Below are positions 32,995-41,334 of a DNA stretch of 64,000 nucleotides, piece after piece; the first letter of the stretch is position 1, and each line of letters opens with the position of its first letter. Position numbers and translations under genes: made by a program. Under the pieces are notes generated by a model, which did not search any database, was not told the DNA's origin, and worked only from the letters and a program-made list of their open reading frames with translations. The stretch lies in NCBI GenBank assembly GCA_963712995.1, contig CAVQKH010000022.1, forward strand, positions 310,001-374,000, written 5' to 3'. The DNA is from GCA-003244245 sp963712995 (GTDB taxonomy: Bacteria > Actinomycetota > Actinomycetes > Mycobacteriales > Pseudonocardiaceae).

Positions 32995-35124
32995 GTGAGA
33001 CCCAAGCTGCGTGGTGACACGAAATACGTCCCGACATCCGAGGGTGTCTATCTGCAGAACAACCGCCGGGTGCTGAGGATCCCGGGTAAGCAGGTGTACC
33101 AGTGGGTCGATCGGTTGGCGCCGCATCTGGACGGGAACCGCAGCCTGGCCGAGTTGACCGACGGTCTGTCCACCGACCGGGCGGAGATGGTCGATCAGCT
33201 CATCGAGATGTTGGCTGGGGCCGGTTTCGTCAAGGACGTCGAAGCTGATCGATCGCACACGCTCAACCCTGCGGATACCGACGCCTACGCCGCTGAGATC
33301 GCGTTCATCGACTACTTCTGTGATTCCGCCGCGGCGCGGTTCCAGGAATTCCGGCACGCTCGGGTCGTCGCGGTCGGGTCCGGTCAGACCTTGACCGCGT
33401 TGGTGGCGGCGAACCTGGCCGTGGGGCTGCGCAACGTCGAGGTGCTGGTCACCGATGAGTGCCCTACCGACCTCGACCGTCTCCATCAGCATCTTGAGAC
33501 GGCGCGCCGGCGGGATCCCGATCAGATGTTGACCGTGCAGAGGGTGACCGGTTGGGACGGTGACGAGACGGCCGTTCGAGCGGCGTTAGAGCCCTTCGAC
33601 GCGGTCGTGCACATCTGCGACCGGCCGATGCTGGCCCGTGCCAGGATGCTGGACCGGCTCTGCTGGGCGCAGGGCACGGTGCTCCAGCAAGCGGTGGTCG
33701 TGGGCGATCAGGCGTGGATCGGTCCACTGGTCGGCTCTGACGACGAGCAGGCTGGAGGGTGGGAGAGCGCCTGGCGCCGGCTGCAAGCCACCCGCACCGG
33801 CCCGGCGGCCGGGCGGCGCAGATTCGCGTTCACCGATGATCCCACCGCGCCGGTCAGCCAGTACCTGACCTCGCCGACGGCGGCGCTGGTGGCCAACCAC
33901 GCAAGCTTCGAGGTGTTCAAGCATCTGACCGGGGTTCCGGTGCCCGAGACGCGGGAGCAGTTGCTGCGGGTGGACCTGGAGACCCTGCGCACCAGCGCTC
34001 ACCGGTTCCGGCCGCACCCGAGTTGCGTGCCGGTGGCGCAGATCGCCGCGCCGAGCTCGGCGACGCTGGCCGGGACCGTCGAGCGGCTGGCCGCCGGAGA
34101 GTCAACCGAGGAGCAGTCCTTCTCCCAGCAGGTGCGGGATTGCTTCGACGAGCAGCTGGGGTTGTTCACCTTCCTCGACGAGGGTGAGTTCCAGCAGCTG
34201 CCGCTGAACGTCTGCCATGTCACGATCTCGAACCCGGCGTTGCTGACCGAACCCGACGAGCCGCTCACCGCCGTCGGCCTCGGCACCGATATGGGCATGG
34301 CGCGGCGGCGGGCCGCGCAACGTGCCTGCGAGCTCTACGCGGCCGGTGTCGTGGACGAGCGGCGACTCGTCCACGACACCGGTGTCCAGGCCACCGGTGT
34401 CCAGGCCAACGGCCAGGGCGCGCAGGTGTGGGGTTTCGACCTGGTTGAGCAACGGCCCCGGAAGGTCCCGGCAGCGTCGGTCTTTCCCACGTTGCGTGGC
34501 CTGGCGCCCTCACGGCACAGCGCCCCGTGGCTGGCGTCGGGGTTCAGCTGGGCCGGGGCGCTCGCCACCGCGCTGGCCTCGGTGGCTCAGCAGCTGACCG
34601 TGGCTGAGCTGGACTTCGATGGCGAGCCGTTCCCGCTGGTCGACCTCGACGCCGGGATACTCGATGAGCACAGTGCCCGCTACGTGCAGATCCTGCGCGC
34701 CTGGGACGTCTCCGTCGCGGTGTACGAGGTCACCGGGACGTTACAGGTCCCCACCTTCGCGTTCTGCGCCGGCGAGGCGGCGTCCGCTCCCACCGTGGCC
34801 TACCGAAGCGGTGTCGACGTGCGGGACGCCCTGCGCCGCGGGCTGGAGCAGACCGTGGCGTATGTGCAGGCGCGGGTCAATCACCAGCCGGACTACGCGC
34901 CTCCCGACGTCGCCGACCTGCCGCACCGAGCCCGCGGAGTGCGCCCGACCCTGCTCCACCCCGGCAGCCCAGGCGACTGGGTCCACCAGCAGCGCCGGCT
35001 GGGTGAGGCCTTGACGCGGCGGGGTCACCGGGTCGTGGTCGTCCCCTTGGACCACGACCCGGCCCTCACCGAGGTCCTGCCCTACCTCGTCAACCTGGTC
35101 GTGGAGCCCGAGGTGATCCCATGA
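32995..35124 (+). CDS. Ocin-ThiF-like F protein, leader-binding partner of the YcaO cyclodehydratase (TbtF-like)
   Basis: A 709-residue protein. Residues about 10-75 form a winged-helix RiPP recognition element (VYLQNNRRVLRIPGKQVYQ through LIEMLAGAGFVKD) expected to bind the precursor leader. A ThiF-like Rossmann region follows (VVAVGSGQTLTALVAANLAVG), then a long C-terminal part. In thiopeptide systems the F protein presents the precursor to the YcaO enzyme. I chose GTG 32995 with GGGGGAG because the same ribosome site and first codons recur in the fragment before the dehydratase gene at 37612; a longer start near 32929-32959 is possible. The end overlaps the YcaO gene by ATGA. A 15-bp in-frame duplication (ACCGGTGTCCAGGCC) lies near 34378. 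Confidence 0.88.
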   Translation: MRPKLRGDTKYVPTSEGVYLQNNRRVLRIPGKQVYQWVDRLAPHLDGNRSLAELTDGLSTDRAEMVDQLIEMLAGAGFVKDVEADRSHTLNPADTDAYAAEIAFIDYFCDSAAARFQEFRHARVVAVGSGQTLTALVAANLAVGLRNVEVLVTDECPTDLDRLHQHLETARRRDPDQMLTVQRVTGWDGDETAVRAALEPFDAVVHICDRPMLARARMLDRLCWAQGTVLQQAVVVGDQAWIGPLVGSDDEQAGGWESAWRRLQATRTGPAAGRRRFAFTDDPTAPVSQYLTSPTAALVANHASFEVFKHLTGVPVPETREQLLRVDLETLRTSAHRFRPHPSCVPVAQIAAPSSATLAGTVERLAAGESTEEQSFSQQVRDCFDEQLGLFTFLDEGEFQQLPLNVCHVTISNPALLTEPDEPLTAVGLGTDMGMARRRAAQRACELYAAGVVDERRLVHDTGVQATGVQANGQGAQVWGFDLVEQRPRKVPAASVFPTLRGLAPSRHSAPWLASGFSWAGALATALASVAQQLTVAELDFDGEPFPLVDLDAGILDEHSARYVQILRAWDVSVAVYEVTGTLQVPTFAFCAGEAASAPTVAYRSGVDVRDALRRGLEQTVAYVQARVNHQPDYAPPDVADLPHRARGVRPTLLHPGSPGDWVHQQRRLGEALTRRGHRVVVVPLDHDPALTEVLPYLVNLVVEPEVIP

Positions 35125-37166
35125 CGACCGTATCCCCCGAGCTTGAGCGTGCGATCCCCGAATGCGTGGACACCGTCGGGCTGGCAGGTCAGGGTCTGGT
35201 GCACGCGACGCTGGCCCGGCAGTTGGTGGGCGCCTGCCCGGTGTTGCTGCTCGAGGTGCCCTTGGACCCACCTCCGGGTGGTGCGACGGTCCATGCCGGC
35301 ATGGACCGCTGCGATGTCGCTGTGCTCGCCAGTGACGGGTGGGACCCCAGCGTGCACAGTGTGTTCAACGCCCAGTGCCGGGCGCGGGCGCTCCCGTGGC
35401 TGCCCGTCTCCATCGAGCGGGGGCATGCGGTCATCGGCCCGTGCACGTTGCCCGGGCAGGCCGGCTGTGCGGTGTGCGCTCAGACGCGCCGGCACGCCGC
35501 CCGCACGGACCCCGCGGAGCTCTCGCAGCTGGCCAAGCGGTTCGCTGCGGAGTTCGCCACCCCGTCCGGGTCGTGGCTGACCACGTGCAGCGCGGAGCTG
35601 GTCGCCGCACTGGTGGCCGATGAGCTGGCGTGCCTGAGGGCCGCCCCGCAGCAGGCGCGCACGCGCAATGCCGTGGTGCGCGTGGACCTGGCTACCCTGG
35701 TGGTGAGCGTGCACCCGTTCCTGCCTGATCCCTGGTGCCAGGAATGCGGTGGCCTGCCCGAGGACACCGAGCAGGCCGCCTGGATCGTGCCCAGGCCGGC
35801 ACCCAAGGCCTCGCCGGCGGGCTACCGTGTCCGGCCGCTGTCGGGTGCGCAGGACCGCGACCGGCTGCTCAGCCGCTACGTCGATGCCCAGGTCGGGGTC
35901 CTGCCCAGCCTGACCAAAAACGGTGACTCGATGTTCCCGGGCGCTCGGGCGCCTGTCGGGTTACGCCGTTCGGAATACCGGTCGAACGGCTCCGGTCGCA
36001 CGCTGGACACCCAGTCAGCCGAGATCACCGCCGTCACCGAGGCGATCGAGCGTTACGGTGGGCTGGCCCCCTGCGGCAAGCGCACCGTGGTCCGGGCCAG
36101 TTACGCCCAGCTGGGGGACCAGGCGCTGGACCCGACCAGCCTGGGTCTGCACTCCGAGGCGCAGTACGCCCTGCCCGGCTACCGCTACCAGCGCTACCAC
36201 CACGATCTGCCGCTGAACTGGGTGTGGGGCTACTCGTTCGGGCGGCAGTGCCCGTTGCTGGTCCCCGAGCGCTACGCCTATTACGCGATACGCCACCGGG
36301 AACCGGCCGACCGTTCGTTCGTGTCCGAGAACTCCAACGGGTGCGCGCTGGGTGGCTGCCTGGAGGAGGCGATCCTGTACGGCCTGCTGGAGGTGGCGGA
36401 GCGCGACGCGTTCCTGCTCACCTGGTACGCCAGGCTGCCGGTGCCCCGTATCGAGGTCGCCTCGCTCCACGGCCGCACCACGGCGTTGATCATCGAGCGG
36501 ATCGAGCACACCACCGGGCACACGATCCACATCTTCAACACCACGATGGAACAGCGGATCCCGTGCGTGTGGGTGATGGCCGTCGACGAGCGGGACCGGG
36601 AAGATCAACCCAAGATGGTGTGCGCCGCGGGCGCGCACCTGGATCCGGAGCGGGCGCTGGAGGGTGCGCTGCTCGAGCTGGCCCGGCAGCTCCAGCACGC
36701 CTGCCACGGGTACGGGCAGGACCGGGACCGGATCCTGGCGATGGTCGCCGACCCCTCCAACGTCCGGGAGATGGCCGATCACGCGCCGCTCTACTACGCG
36801 CCGGAGTCCTTCGAGCGCCTGGCGTTCCTGCTCGACACGCCGCGGCGGCAGACGTTCCGCGAGGCGTTCCGCGGCGGGCACGAGCCCAGCGCGGACCTGT
36901 CCACCGACCTGCACGAGACGATCGGACGCTACCTGGACACCGGGCTGGACGTCATCGCCGTCGACCAGACCGGCCCGGAGCACGCGATCGAGCAGTTCGC
37001 CTGCGCCAAGGTCATCGTGCCCGGCGCCGTGCCGATGGTCTTCGGCTACGACAACCGGCGCATCCACGGCCTCGACCGGCTCTACCGCGTCGGCCACGAG
37101 CTGGGTTACCACCCGCGCCCGCTGACCCACGCCGAGCTCAACCCCCACCCCCACCCATTCCCGTGA
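35121..37166 (+). CDS. YcaO cyclodehydratase, azoline-forming (TbtG-like)
   Basis: A 681-residue fusion. The N-terminal part (about 1-230) resembles the cyclodehydratase partner domain and has two Cys pairs, GCAVCAQT and WCQECGG, a probable structural zinc site. The YcaO domain follows, with the ATP-site blocks AEITAVTEAIERYGG and CALGGCLEEAILYGLLEVAERDAF. It ends ELNPHPHPFP, the PxPxP tail that is functionally important in azoline-forming YcaO enzymes. It should convert core Cys residues to thiazolines using ATP, with the F protein delivering substrate. It is translationally coupled to the F gene. Confidence 0.93.
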   Translation: MTTVSPELERAIPECVDTVGLAGQGLVHATLARQLVGACPVLLLEVPLDPPPGGATVHAGMDRCDVAVLASDGWDPSVHSVFNAQCRARALPWLPVSIERGHAVIGPCTLPGQAGCAVCAQTRRHAARTDPAELSQLAKRFAAEFATPSGSWLTTCSAELVAALVADELACLRAAPQQARTRNAVVRVDLATLVVSVHPFLPDPWCQECGGLPEDTEQAAWIVPRPAPKASPAGYRVRPLSGAQDRDRLLSRYVDAQVGVLPSLTKNGDSMFPGARAPVGLRRSEYRSNGSGRTLDTQSAEITAVTEAIERYGGLAPCGKRTVVRASYAQLGDQALDPTSLGLHSEAQYALPGYRYQRYHHDLPLNWVWGYSFGRQCPLLVPERYAYYAIRHREPADRSFVSENSNGCALGGCLEEAILYGLLEVAERDAFLLTWYARLPVPRIEVASLHGRTTALIIERIEHTTGHTIHIFNTTMEQRIPCVWVMAVDERDREDQPKMVCAAGAHLDPERALEGALLELARQLQHACHGYGQDRDRILAMVADPSNVREMADHAPLYYAPESFERLAFLLDTPRRQTFREAFRGGHEPSADLSTDLHETIGRYLDTGLDVIAVDQTGPEHAIEQFACAKVIVPGAVPMVFGYDNRRIHGLDRLYRVGHELGYHPRPLTHAELNPHPHPFP

Positions 37167-37186
37167 GCCGCATCTTGGCATCAACC

Positions 37187-37273
37187 AGTACTGAAAGTAC
37201 TAGAACGGCCCATTGTGAAATGGTCGAAAACGGTACGGCGACGGTGATGTCCGCCAAAAAAGATGCTGATAGC
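37187..37273 (+). promoter_or_regulatory. Cluster promoter module (precursor 3 and dehydratase operon)
   Basis: AGTACTGAAAGTACT, CCCATTGTGAAATG, GTCGAAAACGGTACGG, GGTGATG, and GATAGC at 37268-37273. It starts 21 bp after the YcaO stop. The best-preserved copy of the consensus. Confidence 0.85.
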
Positions 37274-37331
37274 TTCCAATTGGTTACTGGAGCCTACCGG
37301 TAACGGCGGCCGGAAAACGAGGAGGCGGATC

Positions 37332-37550
37332 GTGCACAAACTGCGACTCGACCTGGGGGAATTGGAAGTTGAACGTCTCGACGTTGCCGCGGTCGGCCTG
37401 AATGGCGGTCTGGAGACATTCGGGATGGGCCACGGATCAACCGATTTTGGTCAATCCTGCACCACCTGCAACCCCCCCGACCAGGCGTGTACCGACGAAT
37501 TCTGCGATGCGAGCTGTACCGAATCTGCGTGCGAGTGCAACACCGCGTAG
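37332..37550 (+). CDS. Thiopeptide-like RiPP precursor peptide 3
   Basis: A 72-residue precursor from GTG 37332 with GAGGAGG upstream. The 41-residue leader is about 75 percent identical to the other two and ends FGMGHGSTDFGQ, even closer to known thiopeptide leaders. The core has 31 residues and starts SCTTCNPPDQACTDEFC; SCTTC is also how the thiostrepton and thiocillin cores begin their Ser-Cys part. Cys lie at core 2, 5, 12, 17, 21, 26 and 28, Ser only at 1, 20 and 24, with six Asp/Glu and no Lys/Arg. The last 12 residues share the ASC-x4-C-[DE]-C layout with cores 1 and 2. No hairpin follows, so it is probably co-transcribed with the dehydratase genes. Confidence 0.88.
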   Translation: MHKLRLDLGELEVERLDVAAVGLNGGLETFGMGHGSTDFGQSCTTCNPPDQACTDEFCDASCTESACECNTA

Positions 37551-37611
37551 CTGTGTGGCTGCCAGCAAAGCGTGCAGATTGGGTAAGAGCGGGTAGCGGA
37601 GCGCAAACGGC

Positions 37612-37664
37612 CATGGGGGAGTTGTGAGATCTGAGCTACGCGCTGACACGAAGTCTGTTCTGAC
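37612..37664 (+). pseudogene. Tiny remnant of a third F-gene start
   Basis: The sequence ATGGGGGAGTTGTGAGA, then a run ending GCTGACACGAAGTC, matches the ribosome site and first dozen codons of the F gene at 32985-33027 (about 75 percent identity). It leads directly into the dehydratase gene. It suggests that the precursor 3 unit also once carried an F gene start. Confidence 0.65.
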
Positions 37665-40349
37665 GTGAGCCGCCTGGCGTGGTGGTGGCAAGGGCTATCT
37701 GCCGATGGTCGTGGCGTGCAACCCCCGCTCGTCGAGGCCGACACCGAGGGTGCGGACCGGGCGCTGACGGTGGTGCCCAACTTCGTCGTGCGGGTCGCGG
37801 GACTGCCGATGGAGGTGCTGCGTCGCCTGCGCTGCGAGGTGACCATCGCCGCGGTCGAGGAGCTGCTGGAGCTCCAGGAGCGGTTGCACACCGAGGGCGA
37901 GCAGCTCTCCCAGGCGCTCTATGACGTCGTCGGCGCGGTGGAGGACCGCGCGGTGCGCCGCCGCCTGCTCGCGCTGCGACGCTGCGTGCACCAGGCCCGG
38001 CCGCCGCGACCAGGTGTTCTCGACGAGGGCGTGTGGGAAGCGCTGCCCGCCGACCTCGCCCCCCGGATCGAGACCTGGCAGCAGAGCCTGGCACAGCGGG
38101 ACGCGCTGCACGCCCACGCCGAAGCCATCTACGGGGAAGAGTCCGACGCGAAGCGCTGGGCGCTGGCCGAGGTCGCCTGCGACGAGGGGTTCCAGCGGGG
38201 CCTGGTCCTGGCCAGCCCGGATCTCTACGCCGAGCTCGTCAAGTGGCTGACCGTTGGCCCTGGGGCGCGTTCTGATGAGGCACTCGAGGCCAGCCTGGCG
38301 AAATACCTGGGCCGAGCGGCGGCCAAGACCACCCCGTACAGCACCTTCACCAGCTTCGCCGAGGGCCGCTGGATGCCCGGCGGCCTGCACCCGGTGCGCT
38401 GCGCCGGTTCCTGGACGCGCTGCAGCTCGGTCGAGCCGGCCATGCGGATCGCGCTGAACGTACGCCGCGAACTGGAGTCCTGGCCGCAGGTGCGCCCGCA
38501 CCTGCGGCTGCGCGTCAACCCCAGCGCCGCGGTGGACGGCGCGGTGCTGCGGTTCCTGTCCTGCCGCCGTGGTGAGGCGGTGGTCGAGGTGGCCGTGACA
38601 CCCACCCTGCGGCGGGTGCTGGAGGTGATCCGCGCCGCACCCGACCCCTGCTACGCCCTGGTCGCAGCGGGAATCGCCGCGCTTGATCCGACCTCGGGCA
38701 CCGGGGAGGTCGCCGGCTACCTCGACCATCTGATCGACGTGGGGCTGCTGGAGGCGCAACTGGACGTCGCCGACCAGTCGCTGGACCATCTCGGCGAGCT
38801 GTCCGGCGCCCTGAGCGGCTGCTCCGGGCCCCGCGTCGAGGCGCTCCGCGAGCTGCTGGAGAGGTTGCGGGCGCAGCTGGCGCGCCTGGCCGACTGCGGG
38901 GGAGCGCAGGACCGGCACACCTCGGCGGGCGCCGTCGGCGAGACACTGCACGCGCTGTACGTCCAGCTCGACTGGACCCGGCAAGGTCTCGAGGTGCCGG
39001 TGAAGCACGCGGTCTTCGAGGACACCGTCGTGGCGGGCCTGGACTACCGCTTCGCGCTGCCCGACTGGGCCGGGGTGCTCGAGGACCTGCGCCTGCTGGC
39101 GGGGTTGAGCGGTCTGCATGACCGGTTCCTGCCACCACGCCTGGCGCTGGCTGCCTTCTTCGCCGACCGTTACGGGCCCGGCTCGAGGGTCGGATTCCTC
39201 GCATGGTGTCGTGCGGTGGGCGACGAGGCACGCCGCTCCGGCGCGGACCTCGGCACGATCCTGCACCAGCCGTGGCTGGTGACCACCGCCGGCCTGGACA
39301 CCCTGGAGCAGATCAAGCAGCTGCGCCGGCAGATCACCGCGCAGATGCGCACGGCCCCGGTCGACGAGACCGGGATCAGCCGGCTCGACCGCCGCGCGCT
39401 GTCGGAGTTCGTCGCGGCGCTGCCGGAATTCGCGGTGCCCCGTGACTCGGTCGCGTTCTACGGCCAGCCGATGATCAGGAACGGCACGCCGTCCTTCGTG
39501 CTGAACAACACCGATGCCGGTTTCCGGCGCGCGCACGCCCGCTTGCAACGCTGCGCCGCACGGGCCTACGGCGACCCGCACCTCATACCGGGGCTGCCCG
39601 CGGTCAGCGGGGCGGTGTACGCGGACGTGGCCACGATCGGCGGCTCGAACCTGAACCTGCGGAGCTCGCCCGCCCCCTACGAGATCACCTACCCCGGCAG
39701 CGTGAGCAACCGCCCGGAGTCCGAGCAGATCCACCTCAGCGACCTGGACGTCGTCCACGACGCGACCACCGGCCGGCTGCAGCTGGTCTGGCGCTCCCGC
39801 GGAGTGCAGGTCCTCCCGCTGCACCTGGGCATCCTGGTCGACTGGGCGCTGCCCTGGACCTACCGGCTGCTGATGCAGGCGTTCGGCTCATCGACGTTCT
39901 GCCAGCTCCCGCAACGACTGTCGGGGTTGTCCTTCCTGACACCTGGCCAGGGTGTGCGCCGGCTCCCCCGGCTGTGCCTGGGCGAGGTCGTGATCGCCCG
40001 CGCGAGCTGGGTGGTCGGCTCCGGCGATGCCCCGCTGCGGGAGAAGAACGAGCCGGCGTTGTCCCATCTGATCAGGGTGACTGCCTGGCTGGCCGAGCAC
40101 GGCATCCCGCGGCAGTGCTTCGTCCGGGCCGCCACCGCGGCCGGCACCCCGACCAGCCTGGGCAAGAACCGCAAGCCCTGCTACATCGACTTCTCCAACC
40201 AGGTCTTTCTCCGGGTGTTCGGGCAGCTCGCCGCCCAGCCCGATCTGATGCTCGTCTTCCAGGAGGTGCTGCCAACCGATGATGACCTGCTCGTCACCGA
40301 CGGGAACGCCGGCTATGCCAGCGAGTGCGTCGTCGAATTCGACCGCTGA
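37665..40349 (+). CDS. Split LanB N-terminal domain protein, tRNA-dependent Ser/Thr glutamylation (TbtB-like)
   Basis: An 894-residue lantibiotic-dehydratase N-terminal domain protein. Recognisable blocks: VVPNFVVRVAGLPMEVL near residue 45, KTTPYSTFTSFAEG near residue 220, DAPLREKNEPALSHL and NRKPCYIDFSNQVFLRV near the C-terminus. In thiopeptide systems this protein transfers glutamate from glutamyl-tRNA to core Ser/Thr as the first half of dehydration. The GTG start at 37665 has a poor ribosome site, and other in-frame GTG codons exist soon after, so the exact start is uncertain; coupling with the F-gene remnant frame is possible. The last codons overlap the next gene. Confidence 0.9.
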   Translation: MSRLAWWWQGLSADGRGVQPPLVEADTEGADRALTVVPNFVVRVAGLPMEVLRRLRCEVTIAAVEELLELQERLHTEGEQLSQALYDVVGAVEDRAVRRRLLALRRCVHQARPPRPGVLDEGVWEALPADLAPRIETWQQSLAQRDALHAHAEAIYGEESDAKRWALAEVACDEGFQRGLVLASPDLYAELVKWLTVGPGARSDEALEASLAKYLGRAAAKTTPYSTFTSFAEGRWMPGGLHPVRCAGSWTRCSSVEPAMRIALNVRRELESWPQVRPHLRLRVNPSAAVDGAVLRFLSCRRGEAVVEVAVTPTLRRVLEVIRAAPDPCYALVAAGIAALDPTSGTGEVAGYLDHLIDVGLLEAQLDVADQSLDHLGELSGALSGCSGPRVEALRELLERLRAQLARLADCGGAQDRHTSAGAVGETLHALYVQLDWTRQGLEVPVKHAVFEDTVVAGLDYRFALPDWAGVLEDLRLLAGLSGLHDRFLPPRLALAAFFADRYGPGSRVGFLAWCRAVGDEARRSGADLGTILHQPWLVTTAGLDTLEQIKQLRRQITAQMRTAPVDETGISRLDRRALSEFVAALPEFAVPRDSVAFYGQPMIRNGTPSFVLNNTDAGFRRAHARLQRCAARAYGDPHLIPGLPAVSGAVYADVATIGGSNLNLRSSPAPYEITYPGSVSNRPESEQIHLSDLDVVHDATTGRLQLVWRSRGVQVLPLHLGILVDWALPWTYRLLMQAFGSSTFCQLPQRLSGLSFLTPGQGVRRLPRLCLGEVVIARASWVVGSGDAPLREKNEPALSHLIRVTAWLAEHGIPRQCFVRAATAAGTPTSLGKNRKPCYIDFSNQVFLRVFGQLAAQPDLMLVFQEVLPTDDDLLVTDGNAGYASECVVEFDR

Positions 40350-41334
40350 GCGCGCCTGTCCCCCCCGCTGGGTCAGCGCTCACCTGTACTACCACGACGC
40401 GCTCGATGAGCTGTTGCGCTGCGCTGTGCGCCCGCTCGTCGGCGAGCTGGCCGCCGGTGGGCTGATCGAGGGGTTCTTCTTCATCCGGTACTGGCAGGGC
40501 GGCCCGCACCTGCGCCTTCGCGTCCTGCTGGCCGATCAGGTGCAGGCGCGACCGGTCGAACGTGTGATCGGGGAGCGCATCGGCCGGTTCTTCACCCGCT
40601 GCCCGTCACAGGCCCTCGTGCGCTCCGAGGACTACCAGCGCAGCGCCGGGTGGCTCTCACAACACGAGTTCGGTCAGGCGGGCACGGTTGACAGACCAAC
40701 GGTTGACAGAGCCGCGGTTGAGCCGCTGCAACCGAACAACTCCCTGCGCTACGTCGCCTACGTCCCGGAGGAGGACCGCTTGGGTGGCCCGGCGGGGGTG
40801 GCGGCGTTCGAGCCGCACTTCATGGACTCCGCCGCGCTCGCCCTCGAGCTGATCGACGCCAACCCCAGCGAGCAGCGGCGCACCGGTCGCGCGCTGGCGA
40901 TGATGCTGCTCGCCGCCGCAGTGGTCCTGCCCGACCGCGAGCGGCTCGCGCGGTATTTCCGGTACAGCTACCGCGACTGGTCTGCCCGGTACACCGCCGG
41001 TGACCAAGTTCGCCTCGCACGCTACGAGACGGGATGGCAACAGTCCTACGACCGGCAGCGCGCCCAGCTCGGCGAGCTGGGCCGGCGGCTGCTGGACGAG
41101 GCCCGGCCCGGCGCGGGCGAGCGCCTGGACGCGGTCAGCGCACGGTGGGTGGCGTCGGTGTCCTGCCTGCGCGACCGGCTCACCGAGGCGCGGCTGGCCC
41201 TCGTGCCGTTGCTGTTCCAGTGCCTGCACAAGCACAACAACCGGCTCGGCATCACGGTAGCCGAGGAGACCTACCTGCTGTTCCTGCTGCACCGCACGCT
41301 CACTGAGATCACCGGGGGAAAGGACTCACGATGA
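40279..41334 (+). CDS. SpaB_C-type glutamate elimination protein, thiopeptide-type (TbtC-like)
   Basis: A protein of up to 351 residues with the thiopeptide-type bacteriocin biosynthesis (SpaB C-terminal) fold: SAHLYYHDALDELLRCAVRPL, then FFFIRYWQGGPHLRLRV, then PNNSLRYVAYVPEEDRLGG. By gene order and similarity it is the elimination half of the split dehydratase, converting glutamylated Ser/Thr to dehydro residues. ATG 40279 lies 12 bp after a perfect AGGAGG inside the LanB gene; ATG 40315 is an alternative. A 15-bp in-frame duplication (ACGGTTGACAGA) lies near 40684. Confidence 0.85.
   Translation: MMTCSSPTGTPAMPASASSNSTAERACPPRWVSAHLYYHDALDELLRCAVRPLVGELAAGGLIEGFFFIRYWQGGPHLRLRVLLADQVQARPVERVIGERIGRFFTRCPSQALVRSEDYQRSAGWLSQHEFGQAGTVDRPTVDRAAVEPLQPNNSLRYVAYVPEEDRLGGPAGVAAFEPHFMDSAALALELIDANPSEQRRTGRALAMMLLAAAVVLPDRERLARYFRYSYRDWSARYTAGDQVRLARYETGWQQSYDRQRAQLGELGRRLLDEARPGAGERLDAVSARWVASVSCLRDRLTEARLALVPLLFQCLHKHNNRLGITVAEETYLLFLLHRTLTEITGGKDSR

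Larger units (their letters stand above)
32216..33196 (+). repeat. Direct repeat, copy 2
   Basis: Second copy of the block at 31199-32114. In this copy the F gene is complete, the terminator stem is perfect and the GTAC palindrome is longer, so this is probably the less decayed copy. Confidence 0.9.

Noticed and set aside
37695..39824. Long minus-strand open frame (709 codons) opposite the LanB gene
   Set aside because: Typical antisense shadow in high-GC DNA: no motifs, low-complexity composition and no ribosome site, whereas the plus strand encodes clear LanB blocks.
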